From Chlorokybus atmophyticus (lineage: Eukaryota > Streptophyta > Chlorokybophyceae > Chlorokybales > Chlorokybaceae), in the NCBI GenBank assembly GCA_009103225.1, contig RHPI01003642.1, forward strand, positions 1,107,099-1,171,098: a stretch of DNA of 64,000 bases, given 5' to 3'. Below the pieces are notes generated by a model, which had not been told where the DNA came from, ran no database searches, and saw only the letters and a program-made list of their open reading frames with translations. The position numbers and the translations under genes were made by a program. This document shows positions 1 to 14,413 of this stretch, piece by piece (position 1 is the first letter of the stretch; every line of letters begins with the position of its first letter).

Positions 1-953
1 TATATTTTGAACAATACACGCAATAACAGACTTCTGGTAATATCAATAATAAGTTATATGCAAAACACAACATATGTGAGCAAGGTCGAAGACCCTATCT
101 GATATATGGTCTATAGATTAACATGTGGATAATTGACGTTGATGTCTTGCGTTGCCTTTCGTACATTGCCTTTTTGATAGAAGCTATGTGAATGCATGAA
201 TGGGCTTGCGTAAGACACGAATGTTCAACTTTGTGTTTGCATGTTTGATGCTATTACATGAATTTGATTAATTGCGACACCTCCATCTAACCATATGCAT
301 TAATGCAAGAACATATTCAAAGACATAACATCTCGAAGAAAAATACGTTGACCCTTGAAAACCACTGCAGGTCAAAGCTACCAATTCAAGATTGTGCGTG
401 GCGTATGAAGCAGTGCATCTTTAAAATTCAGGTTGCCATTGCAATGCCATGAATGGTATTTTATCTTTGAAACCATATCTTGAACGTATTGCTATCACAT
501 ATATTCATGAACATGTGAACACGACTCAACACGATTGTAATTATGACAAACGTCAGAAACACTTCCGACTGTGATGGAAGTTGTCAAGCATCATCATTCC
601 CTTTTGGTACCTTCCGCCACGGCAGCGCACCAGTCGCGTCGCCTGCCTGTGTGTTGCCGCACAGACCCACTGTCAGCTTCGCGTCAGAAGGGGAAGTTAC
701 GAATCTCCGAGCCGTGCGTCAGGTGTTGACATCTCACTCGACATAGCCTCTTGCCCCGGGCCAAGCGGGCCGCGGTGTTGACATCCGTCGCAGCCCAAAC
801 CAACGCATGGGCGGAAGCGCTACAGACTGAACCACCGCCCAGGCCACATGCCCCTGGCGATATTTACGGTGAGGCTTCGAAGATTTCACGGTTGGGCTTC
901 AAGATTGAACGCTCACTCTACCAGGGGGTAATCGGTGGCCTCACGGCTGTGGT

Positions 954-1002
<49 letters not shown>

Positions 1003-1044
1003 GTGTATCTGTAGGTTTGCTGGTTGGAGTGCTTCCCTGCAGCT
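1..1044. other. Upstream sequence without a recognisable gene
   Basis: The first 540 bases are AT-rich and show no coding signal. Short open frames between 543 and 1014 resemble nothing I know. The stretch ends with a 45-bp GA dinucleotide run (about 957-1001) just before the first USP gene. It may hold that gene's promoter and 5' leader, but no promoter motif could be fixed. Confidence 0.5.
957..1001. repeat. (GA)n microsatellite
   Basis: An uninterrupted GA dinucleotide run of about 45 bp lies in the presumed 5' leader of the USP gene at 1045. It is the reverse complement of the much longer CT tract in the first intron of the same gene. Confidence 0.95.
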
Positions 1045-3058
<2,014 letters not shown>

Positions 3059-3975
3059 TACACCAACATACAACCAAGAACGCATTGTTGTTTGTGTTTT
3101 GGCCCTTCTTTTGTGTTGGCATTGTTTTGTATAGACAGACCCACTATGGAAGAGGCAGGACTGGTGAGCGCCAATTGCACGCGACTTGTGTTTGCAGAAG
3201 CGGCTGTTTATCGTCAAGCCGGTGGTTGTTAGTTGTGCACATGCAGACTTGTCAACCTATTTTGCAGCGTACTTAGTGTTGTAAAGCCATGATTCATCGA
3301 GGGGTTGGTCCCGACACGGGTTGGTCCCTACACGGGACCTTAACTGAACTGGTGTCTATGATGATCAAACAAAAGCATCTGCTTTGCAGTGTTTATGCAA
3401 CCCTTGGGCTTGTGGTGTATACCATATAGGATGCAGGGATTGTGGCATGCATTAGAGTGTCACATTCACGCAAACAATCAGCACACTACACTATGACTCT
3501 TACATTCACCACCGGGTTGTCCAGCTAGTTGCTACCTACCTACCTACCTTCACTACTACCCGTACCCCGTGACACACACATGCATGCATGTACTTGCAAT
3601 GACCTGTGTCAAATACAGCATGTTTAATTACCCAAGTGAACTGCAGTCTGCTCGTGAGTCTAGCTCAAGCTCAACGTACAGCTACAGCTGCATACTGCGG
3701 CTTGGTTTGGCGCTGTTAAGTACCCATTGGCTGCTTTGTTGGGTTGGTGCTGCTGAAATTATCCATGCAGCCAGTAAGAATATCAGGACAAAAACAATAG
3801 CAGTACAGAGCCGCAGTAGTCCTGAAGCCCTTGAGCAGTCAATCACGTGTATGAGTGCACATCAGACCAGAAGGAAGTTGGCCCAAAGAAACCCAAAGCC
3901 AAGGGCAGGTTCGAACAAAGCTTGCGCTAGTACAACGCCTGTGTTGTGCGTTGTTCATCTGTTTCAAACGCTTTG
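3059..3975. other. Intergenic space between convergent USP genes
   Basis: About 900 bp separate the 3' ends of the two convergent USP genes. It contains a short CTAC repeat near 3533-3550. I see no coding exon and no RNA gene. Confidence 0.5.
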
Positions 3976-5031
3976 CTACAATTCCTGTGGTGGAGGTGGA
4001 GTGGATTGATCCTCCGGCTCCTTCACGACGAGTACGGGACACTTGGCATGCTGCACGCAGTAGGTGCTCGTGCTTCCGAGGAGAAGCCTGTTGTGTGATA
4101 ATTGTTGTGTCAGCGGAGTCAGTCGTTCAAATGTGCATGCACACAGCCAAGTCATGCAACAAGAGACCATGTTACAGTACGATTGAGGGTGAATGTTGTC
4201 ATTGTATTGCCCAGAGCATGTCCAGCCAACACCCCTATTTGATACATGCTTCAGCAACAGCTGGCATACACCCCACTGGCCTTTGGACCTTGTTATGGCG
4301 CCTTTGCCGGTGCTGCCCACGACGAGGAGGTGGGCACGCACCTCCTCGCACACCTCAAGGATGACGTCGCGTGGATCTCCGGGCCTCACCACAGCCTCAT
4401 ACGAGACCTTAAAGAGGTATATACATTATACGGAACAAGTCGGGGATGCAAATAAAGATTATCACAAACAATGCAAGGCCATGCACTGCATCTGCACCTG
4501 TGCTGCCTTGAGTACGGGCGCGGCGGACTCCAACAGCTCCTTTGCAGCTACTGTGCCTCGACCTGAAGCTCTTCAAGGCGCTCGGGGTCCATGATAGGGA
4601 CGCCATCTAACACATATTCACCAAGTGTTTCCGACAAGTTGCTGGAAACAACAGAAAGCAGCTTCATGACTGTTTCTACCTTCAAGGTGTGCCCAAAAGT
4701 AGCAGTGAAGAGGACGTTTCAAGGTACCGCAATGGCGCACAAGTTTCTGTGTACTACTTACTCAGAAGCAGGGTGTCGTAGTCGGCGGCGGGGTCCGGGT
4801 ACGCGTGCACCAGCACCACCTCGTCACGGCCGGCATGAACAATGTTGTCCACAGTGTACCTGCCAGCGCATGCCACCCAGAATCTCCCATGAGAAACACA
4901 GTACCAGAGAACTTCTATTGAAGCAGTTGTTGCAGTGCATGCATGCGCTGAGTATGTACTTGCCTGAGGGCGTAGTTGCTCGCTGCAGAGCCGTCCAAGG
5001 CAATCACAACTTTCTTGCCTGTCTTAGCCAT
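3976..5031 (-). CDS. Universal stress protein (USP), compact form
   Basis: Predicted 153-residue single-domain USP, the usual family length. Exons on the minus strand are 4964-5031, 4762-4859, 4498-4562, 4289-4407 and 3976-4087 (462 nt, in frame). It begins MAKTGKKVVIALDGS; the ATP-binding pattern G-x2-G-x9-G-S is intact (GSTG ... GS) and the last strand reads CPVLVV, followed by a short Pro-rich end. All four introns sit at the same places and phases as in the USP gene at 1045-3058, and the fourth exon is 119 nt in both. Intron 1 uses a GC donor (CAG|GCAAGT); the end of exon 3 could instead be 4507 with a second GC donor. Probably a soluble nucleotide-binding stress protein; target unknown. 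Confidence 0.85.
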
Positions 5032-5120
5032 GGACAACCACACGCCGAACAGCTGTGACTCAGCTATGGAAGGCCACCACCAGTACAACGCACTGTCATG
5101 CTGAAGGGATGCACTACACG

Positions 5121-5275
5121 GAGGCGACGACGGCCACAACGGCGATGCCCACGACGACAGGGCCAGTGACGGGTATGATGGATTGTTCTGCGCACGTCAT
5201 GTCAGAGAGTGCGCTCATGCGCATAGCAGCAGTAGCAGCAGCAGCAGAGCTGACAGCCTGAATAGCAAGAAACGT
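5121..5275 (-). CDS. Possible C-terminal exon encoding a membrane helix
   Basis: A minus-strand frame, open from about 5275 to a TAG at about 5121, reads an Ala-rich lead followed by a hydrophobic run (PVTGPVVVGIAVVAVVASV) that ends exactly at the stop, as expected for a C-terminal transmembrane helix. No upstream exon could be joined with confidence. It lies between the compact USP gene and the decayed USP copy. A similar hydrophobic end occurs on the minus strand near 7516-7620. Neither is recognised. Confidence 0.25.
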
Positions 5276-5944
5276 ATTATGATTGAGGGCAGCATGCTGG
5301 TGATGTCAATCCTTAGCTTTTCAACAGCATGCTTATATACGGTGCAGAAGGGGCCTCTCGTTTGAAGAATTGACTGACAGTGTCTTACACACGTGCGATC
5401 AGCACTGCCATGCGTGCAAGAGAGATGTTACCTGCCTGTAGTTTCACTGGCTGGTAGGCCTTGGCTATGACTTCAGGTGCATGGTGCCCTGTGCAGTGCA
5501 CCAACAGTATGCACTCGGCCAACTGTTGTTTGGCAGGTAATGCTGCACTCCATGCCTACAGTCTGTAGTGGCGTCCCTCATGACCATCACGTGGTGTTGC
5601 AATTACTCAAAGTCAACAATGCTGTTGTATGTAATGTACACTTCCGGTAATAGGCGCTGCCGCATCCTGCAACATGAATATGACATCATGCAGCATTGCA
5701 CATGGACAAACACAACAACTGCCTAACCCTTCGCGTGCAGGATTGCAGGCAGCGGAGCATGATGGCAAGCACAAGCTTCCAAGAGTGCAAATACAATCTT
5801 GTGCGACAAACGCAATGAGACAGTCTGTGATATGTTGCATGATACGGCGCACAAGCGGCGCAAGCCTGTCTTTATCACTAGGTTGTCATTTACATATCTC
5901 AAGCATGCACTCAGGTATACTCTACGTAGCTGTGCGTTACGTTT

Positions 5945-7382
5945 TCAAATCTCATCTTGATACACAAAGCAGTAAGTTTTCCGTTTGTTGTTGCGACAAG
6001 TCCATGCTTGCTTACTGCAGAAGCACAAGCGCAAAGGAGTGCTTGGGCGGTCCTGGTGTTTGTCTTTGTTTTTCACAATCATCACTGAACACGGGCAGAA
6101 ATGCAAGCAGTAATTCGCTCGTGCTGCCAGTACACGAACGCCATCGTCCACAACATGGGAAACAAAGTCTTCTACATACAGCCAAAGCGCTCACAATTGC
6201 ACTCGCAGACTCCAAGCACTGAGTGCTCTTGATGCATTCATCCGCTTGGTTAAGTGCCATGTTTGCATGATGACAAACACAACCCATACCTGGCGAGTGT
6301 CCGTCTGCCTCCGCTGCCCATACCCAGCATTGTCGGGTGCACCGCCTTGCATGTGTGGATAATGACATCGCGCAGATCCCGCTTGCGACGTAGATCTGGT
6401 AGTTGTACACATGCCAGTCAATGCGGCACAATCCAGCGTGCTAAAGATGTCCAAACCCAACAGGTGCATTGCCAAGTGGACTGTTGGCTGCGGGCAAGGC
6501 AGTCAACATCCCTGCATTCCATCCCATTCACTGCCATATAAGAAAGAATGCGTTGCTATTCGTTTGTCATGACTCACCTGGGCTGCCTGCAGTTGTTTGG
6601 CAACCAAGTTTGCTACGCGCTCTCTGCTTATTTATTCCGCTATCTCATCAAGAGCTACTTGCAGCTTGTCACGGGGCCCTGCCAAGTAGACTCTTGTCAT
6701 GACTGCACTGTAATGGTTTTGACAACAATGCTTAGAGCCCGTTGAGATGCACTCAAGACACTGTTCTATGATTTCTCTCACGACTGGGGAGGAGCTCGTG
6801 CCATCTTACCGGCACAAGATTGTCTTTTTCCTCGGCATGCAGCACACCCTTGTCGTAAGCGCGTACAACATGTTTGAGGGCAAAACTGCCAAATAATGCA
6901 GTGGTTGCTAACATTTGTAGTAACTACCAAGACTGCAAACTTGGTACTCACACAGAGTCACACACACTCATGCACGCAGTGGAGCAACCTGCTCACGGTG
7001 TCACACAGACAGTCTCACCTTAGTGAAGTCACCGCAGCCTGCTGGGCATGCATTCTGCTACACCGGTGATGGCTTACCACCAATGAGCGACTATTAGTGA
7101 TGGCAACATCATGAGAAGCAGCCTTGCAAGTCACTCTCTAAAGCCTTGCGGAGCATGCGTTACATGGCTTTACTTATTGCGGTGACCCCCCTGCGCGAGA
7201 GCTTTGCTGGCGGCTGTGGAGCCGCCCACAGCCACCACAACGGTGCCAGCGCCCGCCTTCGGGCATCCATGCGCGGCCTTAGCCTGATTGTCGTTCCCGT
7301 CAAGGCTTGCCAGCTCCACCGTCATCTCCTCCTGGATGTTGTCAGGCTTAGGCTCCAGCATGGGAAAGTCGGCGGCGGCCAT
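5945..7382 (-). pseudogene. Third universal stress protein copy, apparently decayed
   Basis: Four pieces of a USP lie in order on the minus strand. The first runs from an ATG at 7382 to about 7190, with the strand VVVAVGG. The second (6810-6885) contains ALKHVVRAYDKG. The third, ending at 6290, reads RDVIIHTCKAVHPTMLGMGSGG, matching RDVILEVCEEV in the neighbour. The fourth (about 6150-5945) has the terminal YCLHFCPCSVMIVK. The last piece changes frame between GSTS and NYC by one base, and the helix exon between pieces two and three was not found. The splice phases of pieces one and two also do not match. It may be a pseudogene, or a divergent gene whose exons I have misjoined. Confidence 0.55.
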
Positions 7383-7515
7383 GGCAGCGAGGAACTGCAC
7401 CTCCCCATGACATGAAGCTCAATTAGCAAGCTTCATGCAGCTACCAGCGGCCTGCTATCAGCTACCAGGCCAGCGCCTGTCCTGCCCGCACTGCATGGCA
7501 TGCACAGCAGCGCTA

Positions 7516-8133
7516 TCAGCTTAGCTCTGTCGGTCGGCGTGCCGGATAGAGTTTAAGTAGGTTGTCGATGAAGACGACAGCGACGACCACGATCATACCC
7601 ACGTCCGCCACCATGGCGCCATGCACATGCAGTCCACACCACCGTGGAGGAGTCCTGCATGCAATGTGGCACAGGCACACAACAGTGAGTGCGACAGCTT
7701 GTTCAGTTGGCAAGGTAAGAACCTTGCCAACTGACGGTCAGTTTAGCAGCTGGGCGGCGGCGGCGGCGGCGGCAGCGGCGGCTTGACGTGACGGACTGTG
7801 TGAGGTGTGTCTAAAAGGAGCTGCTACTTGCTGAGCATAGCTGGCGAGCGTTGGTGGCTGTCCTCCCCTGCCGAGAAGCGAGTGAGAGCTGCCTCCGAGG
7901 AAGTGCTCGGCTCTGAGGAAGACGAGCACGCAGGCTGCAACACGAGCACGCATGCGCTTGACAGCCTGAACACGCGGCGTGTCTACTGCGGCAGAGGCTA
8001 CTGTTGTAGATGAGACATTGCTGTCAAGCGCCCACCTTCTATGCATGCTGTTGCCGCTGGAACCGGACCCTGCAGTGCCAAAACCAACGAGTCTTACTGG
8101 AAGGATAGCTGCATGTTTGTCATCGAGACGCAA
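7516..8133 (-). other. Unassigned minus-strand coding-like stretch
   Basis: Two minus-strand frames may be exons of one gene: about 8133-7738, ending in a poly-alanine run encoded by GCC repeats, and 7713-7516, with a hydrophobic segment (VGMIVVVAVVFI) near its end. No known domain is visible and the splice sites are not certain. This could be a small membrane protein or chance open frames in GC-rich sequence. Confidence 0.2.
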
Positions 8134-8306
8134 GCGCTGTTGCTGTACTCTCGCAACAGCAGCCGGTGCGTGTCAATGGTGGGAGCTGCTCAATGAGCAT
8201 TGCACAGGACGACGACAACGCAGGAATGTGAGCAGCTAGTTAGTTCGCTGGCTAGTTACCTGATTGGCTACGACTACGCACTGAGTGCGTGCCTCCCTCA
8301 CCTGGC

Positions 8307-10946
8307 ATGGCACGGGTCAAGGTTGCCGGTGGAGGCCACGGCAGAACAAGCAAGAACGCTCAGCAGGGCAGGGTGCCCCACAGCCAGCGTGGCATTGGCT
8401 GCTGGAGTCCTGAGGAGGTGGGCATGTGCACGATGCTCTATCGTGCAGCTTGAGTTCATCTTGATGGTCCAGTGCTCATTGAAGCCTGCTTGCGTGCCTC
8501 TTCAAGACTGACCGACTGCTTGCAGTGGCCGCAGGCACTTTGCATGGTGCATATCGATTATTATCACACTAAGGTATGACTGACGTAACATGTACGTGAA
8601 ACTTGTTTACATGTACCACAGGAGTTGGCGCTGCAGAAAGGGGTGTCTGCTTATGGAGTTGGCAGCTGGCATGCAATCTTATTGGACTGGAGGTTTCGAC
8701 CCGCGTTAAAGCACAGGCAAGAGTGCAGTTGATGACTGCAGCTTTGTGGTGTGCATGCACATATTGACACAACTCAAACAGTGTGGGTAAATGTAGAGTT
8801 TGTTTGTATTTTTGTCGGGTCAGGACTAGCAGGCAATTGAAGGACAAATGGAGAAACTTGCTCATCGCCCATCGGGCCGGAAGGCGTGAACTAACGTACC
8901 TACCCGCTGAGGCATGTAAGAATTCCGTGCAAGAGATATCGCTCAGTGCCAAGAGTCAGCAGACGGCTGCAAAACACATCAACCAACATTGCGTGCCATC
9001 AACTGGCCATCCAATGGACAAGGGAACTGTTGCCACTCACTGCAGCCCAGATGAAGCTCCAGGCAAGAAAGTCCAGTACAGCCCATACTTGTGTGCAGCA
9101 AGGTCTATCTTTGTATAGCCATGAGCAGTCACCGAGTGTCATAAGCAACTAGCAGTGTCCAGCACGCACAATGCAGTGTTGACCAGTAGCTGCTGATTGA
9201 CTCAGTCTCAGAGCCCGGTTTATGGATGAACGACCCTGATCAATTCTTTGCAACATGCGTGCAGGCTCAGCAGACTGTGCGACCCGCGGGCGCCCAAGTA
9301 TTGCTGCCAGCGACTTGGAGCACGCCACAGTACATGCTCTGCGCAAATGCGACACAGTGTCAAGGCTGTGCACACCTACAAATGCGCCCCCGCCAACACT
9401 TCCAGCAATCGCAGGCGGTAGCGCGGTTTGTGCAGGCCACAGTGACACACAGTGTGAGCAACGTCACTCTTCACCCGAAGCAAGGCAAAACCTTGATGCA
9501 CAGGCCCCTCGCGTGCAAGACGCTGAAGATCCTGCCAGGTTGGCATCATGTCAAGAGGTCGCTTGCCGAGCAAAGTCTCAAAGCGCACATGCTGAGGACA
9601 AACAGTCTCAACCTCCGGTGCCTGTTGAACCCTCGGCTGCGACATTTCTGTTGGCGCCTGGTGTAGGACCTGCTACTCCTACCAAGGAGCATTGTGAGTT
9701 ACAGCCTTTTGAAGTGCTGGCATCCCTGCATTCACACCACAGACTCCAAGACTTTCCGGCCGTATATGAGCAGGCCGCACACCAACCAGACACCCTTCCT
9801 CTAGAGACAAAGCCACCAGAAGAGCTGCTTGCGCAACTGCCACAGGCCAAAGTCTTGCTCCGCAAAGCCTTAGCTGGCACAAGCTGGACAGATATGCACC
9901 AACAGGCTCAGCACACAGCGAGTTCAGCGTCACAGCAGCAGGAGCCCGCAGGACAGGCGGCACACTTCAATGCAGTGTTGGGTGCACAGCCAGCTTACCA
10001 AGAGCAGAGCAGTCCACCTGGGCTTGTTGGTTGCGAACTGGCAGGGTGTGTCAAACCATTGCGAACTTGCACTGTTGTCATGAGTGCTACTGCAAATGCT
10101 GAGCGCCCTGCAGCAACATCGCCAACCTCTCCAACAAGCAGGCAACAGCCCTCATCATTTCCGCAGGGAGAAGTGGGAACGCAGTACAGTCCTCAGAGCA
10201 ACGGTAACTTGGTGAAAAACCGCATTGAGAGAGATGGCAATCCAACGACAAGAGCTGCAATAACAACAATTGAAGCGCTTGGCACCACCCGCGTATCTTT
10301 GCGCCAGGTGCGCTTTGTCAATCTTGCTCTGTTCACTCAGCCATGCAATTTAGGTTGTGGATCACCTGGACAGAAGGGCTGTTGATGGCGTCCTGTTGTG
10401 TCGAATTGACATTGTCTTTACTGCGAACAAAGCAAACAGAACACAAATGCTCAACAGTGTTAGCAACCAGGTGGCACATTCCCTGCAACACGCGAAGATA
10501 GCGCCTGAGACACGGCGACTTATTCTGGCGGAGCTTGCTTTCAAAGCGCTGTCGAGCAGCTCGCCTATGTTGACTGAACGAATACCCTCAAGTCCTCGAG
10601 ACCATTCCCGTAAAGGTGTAAAGTACTCAAGACAGCCACAGTCGCCAACAGCCACAACCAGCACACCAGCAATGGCTGCGTTGCTTCGGCCCAAGACAAC
10701 AACATACGTGCAATCACGTAGAACACAGGCAAGGCTGCATTCCTCACATTACAAGTCCAACGCGTTTCATTGATGATTTGCCTGTACAACAGGCAACTCA
10801 CTGATTACAAGCGGTGTCTGATGCAGGTTGCGGCAGTTAAGCCGGCAGTACAAGCACTGGAGTTTGTGGAGAGTATGGCCAAAGCCTGTCGGAAGCTGCT
10901 CAAAGACATTCCTGGCATGGACCAGCTGCATCCATCAAACGCTTGA
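8307..10946 (+). CDS. Telobox-type Myb/SANT DNA-binding protein
   Basis: Predicted nuclear protein with one N-terminal Myb repeat of the telomere-binding (telobox) type. Exons 8307-8417, 8622-8704, 8824-8915, 9265-10307, 10354 to about 10707, and 10827-10946. The repeat starts at CWSPEE (residues ~33-37), continues through GVSAYGVGSWHAIL and ends in RTSRQLKDKWRNLL, which carries the telobox core (L/V)KDKWRN. The three exons of this domain join in phase from an ATG at 8307. A 348-codon exon rich in Ala, Gln, Ser and Pro follows without stops. The end of exon 5 is not fixed (a GT in phase lies after 10707; another after CAG near 10470). The last exon reads a helical segment to a TGA. Such proteins bind plant-type telomere repeats or telobox promoters; the target here is inferred only. 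Strong for the domain, moderate for the C-terminal half. Confidence 0.72.
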
Positions 10947-11042
10947 TGGGCAGCTGACAGATGCGGATACAAGGAGACAAATGCAGCCTGTACATGATGG
11001 CCTGACCAATCAGTAACATGTTAACATGTAACTATCCAACAA

Positions 11043-12659
11043 TCAGTCATCTGCCATGTCGTCTTCCATAGATGCCTTAGCTAATCTCTCTGCCTCCGCA
11101 GCCAACTCCGCAGGCACCTGCAGACATACGTTGTCGTCATCTGAATAATCTTGACATGAGACTGATTGTTGCAAAAATACAGTAGAAGCTGAGAAATTGC
11201 CCTCTGCACCAATCAGTGGCTCAGCTTGTACATACCCGCTTGTGCTCACGCCCAGACTCGTCGCATATCCAACTCAGTTCCAACTCAAAGGCCTTGTCTT
11301 TGGCTTCATCATGTGCGCTGTAGATTCTGCAAACACATCACACAATTCAGCAACACATTACAGATGGGGAGATAAACAGCATGCGAAAAAAGACACCCAC
11401 ATCTTTGCCACAGCCATGACGCCTTCACGACATGTCATCTCCTCCAGCTTCAACCGCTCAATCTCTCTGTGAGGCCACAACGTGAATGAGATGTTAGCAA
11501 AGAAGCTCAGCTCACAAGACCACAAGCAGGCTTGCACATCAAACAATTTGGCAACTCACGTCTTGGCTGCCTGTCGGCCCTTGCCAATGGCTGTGCCAAA
11601 GTATCTCTGCAGAAATCAAACCATCAGCAACTACTGCACCTTCCACGCACTGCTGCTTCAGCACCTACTGCTTACAAAGACAGCTACTTACAAAGACAAC
11701 ACCGGATGGTTCAATCATGTACAGCTGCGGTCCTTCCTTGTCGTAGCAGCCCACTATGGCTGAGCTCCCAAATGGTCTGAAACAAACACAGACATGATGT
11801 CGTGAACACTGCAATATCGACAAGCGCGGGCTTGTGCCAATGCAGCCGTGTGCTTGCGCTGCGGCTTGCTATACAGCGGACTGCTCACCTGACCGACCAA
11901 TACAGCGTGAAGAGGTGTACGTAGCTGGCAAGCCGCGCGCTCAGGATCTTTGCAGGTATTGGGCTGCCATAAAAGCTGCAATCGACCCAAACAGCTGTGT
12001 CAGAGCACACTGCATACATGGTTTCACATACTACCAGATCGTACAAAACGGTTTGACACAGTGCAACAAACCTTTTGTACTGAGCTGCTTCCTGCCGTGC
12101 ACGATTGACTATCTGCCTGCCATCTGCAACGAGCCCTGCTAGCGCCTGCAACCAACATGTATCGCAACACGAGATACGCAACAAGCAACCATCACAGCGC
12201 TACATGCATCAGTCAACATGTGGCATCTGGGAAGAGCCTGTTAAACAAGCTCACCATGCCAGCATGACGATCCAGCGTGTGGATGCGGCGGTTGCTTCCT
12301 GGAACCAGCATCTTGGAAACTATCAGCTTCTCGACACCGAGCACAATCCCATCTTTGCAGCGTATACCAATTGCCGTGCTGCGTGTACAGTTGCGGCTAT
12401 CAGCGAGAGAACATGGGAAAGGCATTGATGGGTATGTGCGCAGCGAGCGTGCAACACACCACCGAGTGTGAATCCATGCAAGTGTGAGATGCTAAAGGTT
12501 TAAATGAAGAGGCATGCTAAAGGTTTAAATGTTTGCAAGATAGCCATGCAGACCAGTCAGCAACAACTGAACTGACCCGCTGTTGTCAACGGCTTTTGTG
12601 GCGTACTCCACTTGGAAAACACGTCCATCTGGCGAGAATGTTGTCGCTGATAGATCGTA
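11043..12659 (-). CDS. PAG1: 20S proteasome subunit alpha type-7 (PSMA3/PAG1), first few codons unlocated
   Basis: Non-catalytic alpha subunit of the 20S proteasome outer ring (human PSMA3, plant PAG1). Minus-strand exons: 12577-12659, 12255-12378, 12072-12145, 11889-11975, 11692-11776, 11560-11606, 11401-11466, 11236-11326, 11043-11117, giving 243 codons plus stop. It opens with [19 protein letters not shown], the signature of alpha subunits. Subtype markers follow: [55 protein letters not shown] and the acidic C-terminus ending MEDDMADD. About seven N-terminal residues (an MSSIGTG-like start) must lie on a small upstream exon between 12660 and about 13000 that I could not find. One residue (Cys in IVGCYDKEG) looks inserted relative to the family. 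Identification very secure. Confidence 0.93.
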
Positions 12660-14413
12660 CTGTATGACAGAAGAATGGATTGACAATTCATCGCTTCAGA
12701 AGTCAGCACTTGGACGCAACAGGCAACGCGAAGTACATGCAAGCATGGCGTGAAACAGCATGAATCTAACAGCATGATCACTGCCATTATGAATACTCGT
12801 CGGCAACGCCATGCATGATTGACTGCCTAACGCGTCATAAGAGAAGAATGGCAGGCAAAATGTTTACTGTGGCTGGTGCTGGCTGGTTTATCAAGGCAGC
12901 CCCGCAGCTTTCGCATGCCAACGTCCAAGCTTTCACAAACACTTAACCCAGACACTGTTGATACTGTCAATGATAATCGTGCCATGGTCGAAATATCCAC
13001 TTTGCCTGGTTTTACATGCTGCTAATCCTGGCTGACAGGATATAACGACAACAAAAAATATAACCTGTGCTTGCTTGTCAGCTGACCCATGCACCGATAA
13101 CACTCACCCCTGTGCCTATACTGCTCATGTTTCACAGCGCGCCGCCGCCAACAACAACGCTCGCGTTCAACAAGGACAGACACGCTCCTCTCTCCAGTGC
13201 CGGCGACCACGACGACGGCGGCGGCGACGACGATGACAACAGTGGCAACAAAGGCAACACAGTGTTCGTTTGTTTAGGGTTCGAGATACCCTTGTGGTTG
13301 AAGCGTATCGTAATGACGCCACAAGCAGTGCACTTGGGTGACGTTTGGTATCGAAGCATTGACAATAGATACTGCCGTGTCGCGCAAAAAGCTAAGAGCC
13401 GAGTTGCGTAATTGCAACGTAATCGATGCATTGTGACTCGCAGTGTTCGGCTGGCGTTACGGTCCATGTCGTGACCACATCGTGTCAAGTTACGCATGAG
13501 TGTGTTGCATCCCTCATGCTCTTCATCTGTCTGAACTTCAGCTACGTGCACGTATCCCAGTCTTGGTTGTTTAACTGGTTGACTCCACACTCGTCACCGC
13601 TTGTACGGTGCTAGCATGTGTCACAACATGCCCGTTCATCCCCTCGTGTTGGGTAAGAACACCAATAACAGAGCGCGCAATCGGGCTCGCGACATGCCAA
13701 GGTACCTCCTTTGCTTGACAGCACACATGAATCATACTCTAAGCGTCAGAGCAGCAGACATGCAAAGCCTCCACAAACGACACCCTCACAGCATGGGAAT
13801 ATCAATAGATCAACACTCCTGTAGCGCTGCTACCAGGCCAAATGCATGTCACCCTGCCGTAAGCGTATCAGCGGTTGGGATGGGGGTCATACTTGTACGG
13901 GACCGCTAATAAAGCATAACTAGTATACAACGCAAATAGAGAGCTTGTCACATGTTCGTGACAATACAATGGGGATGGAGGACCAGCAGGAGTCAACAGC
14001 CAATCTCCCGGCCCTCTCTTCAGACAGGTCTACATCACATGTTGCTGCCGCGTTTGCTTTATTCGGCTGCAAAGATGGCAATGGTAAGTAATCTTTACTG
14101 CATGCAGCAGTTGCTCACTGGACTGTGAGATTGGAGTGTGTATATATATGCATGCCTGGGGGGGGGGAACTCAGATGCTTGTCCAGTGACGCAAACTCGC
14201 AGTTTGAGAAGCAGCGTGCGAGTCGGTGAGTGAACGTGTTGGTGAATCAGTGATAGCGTTAGTACATGAGTCAGCGAGTGAGTGGGTGGGTGAGAGCGCA
14301 GTGGGTGGGTGAGCGACTAGACTTCTCATATGCGTTACCAAAGCATGGGCAAGCGAGTGAGTGCATGAGTGAGTGACCTGACGAAGCTGACGGACACACA
14401 GATGTACACTCAC
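12660..14413. other. Intergenic stretch, mostly unassigned
   Basis: This should hold the promoter and first small exon of the proteasome gene. Open frames near 13067-13411 and 13601-13909 have no recognisable domain. A plus-strand frame from an ATG at 13970 to a good GT donor after 14083 (38 codons, starting MGMEDQQES) could be a first exon, but no continuation was found. A poly-G run lies at about 14159-14168. GAGT/GGGT-type simple repeats occupy 14220-14380. Confidence 0.4.
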
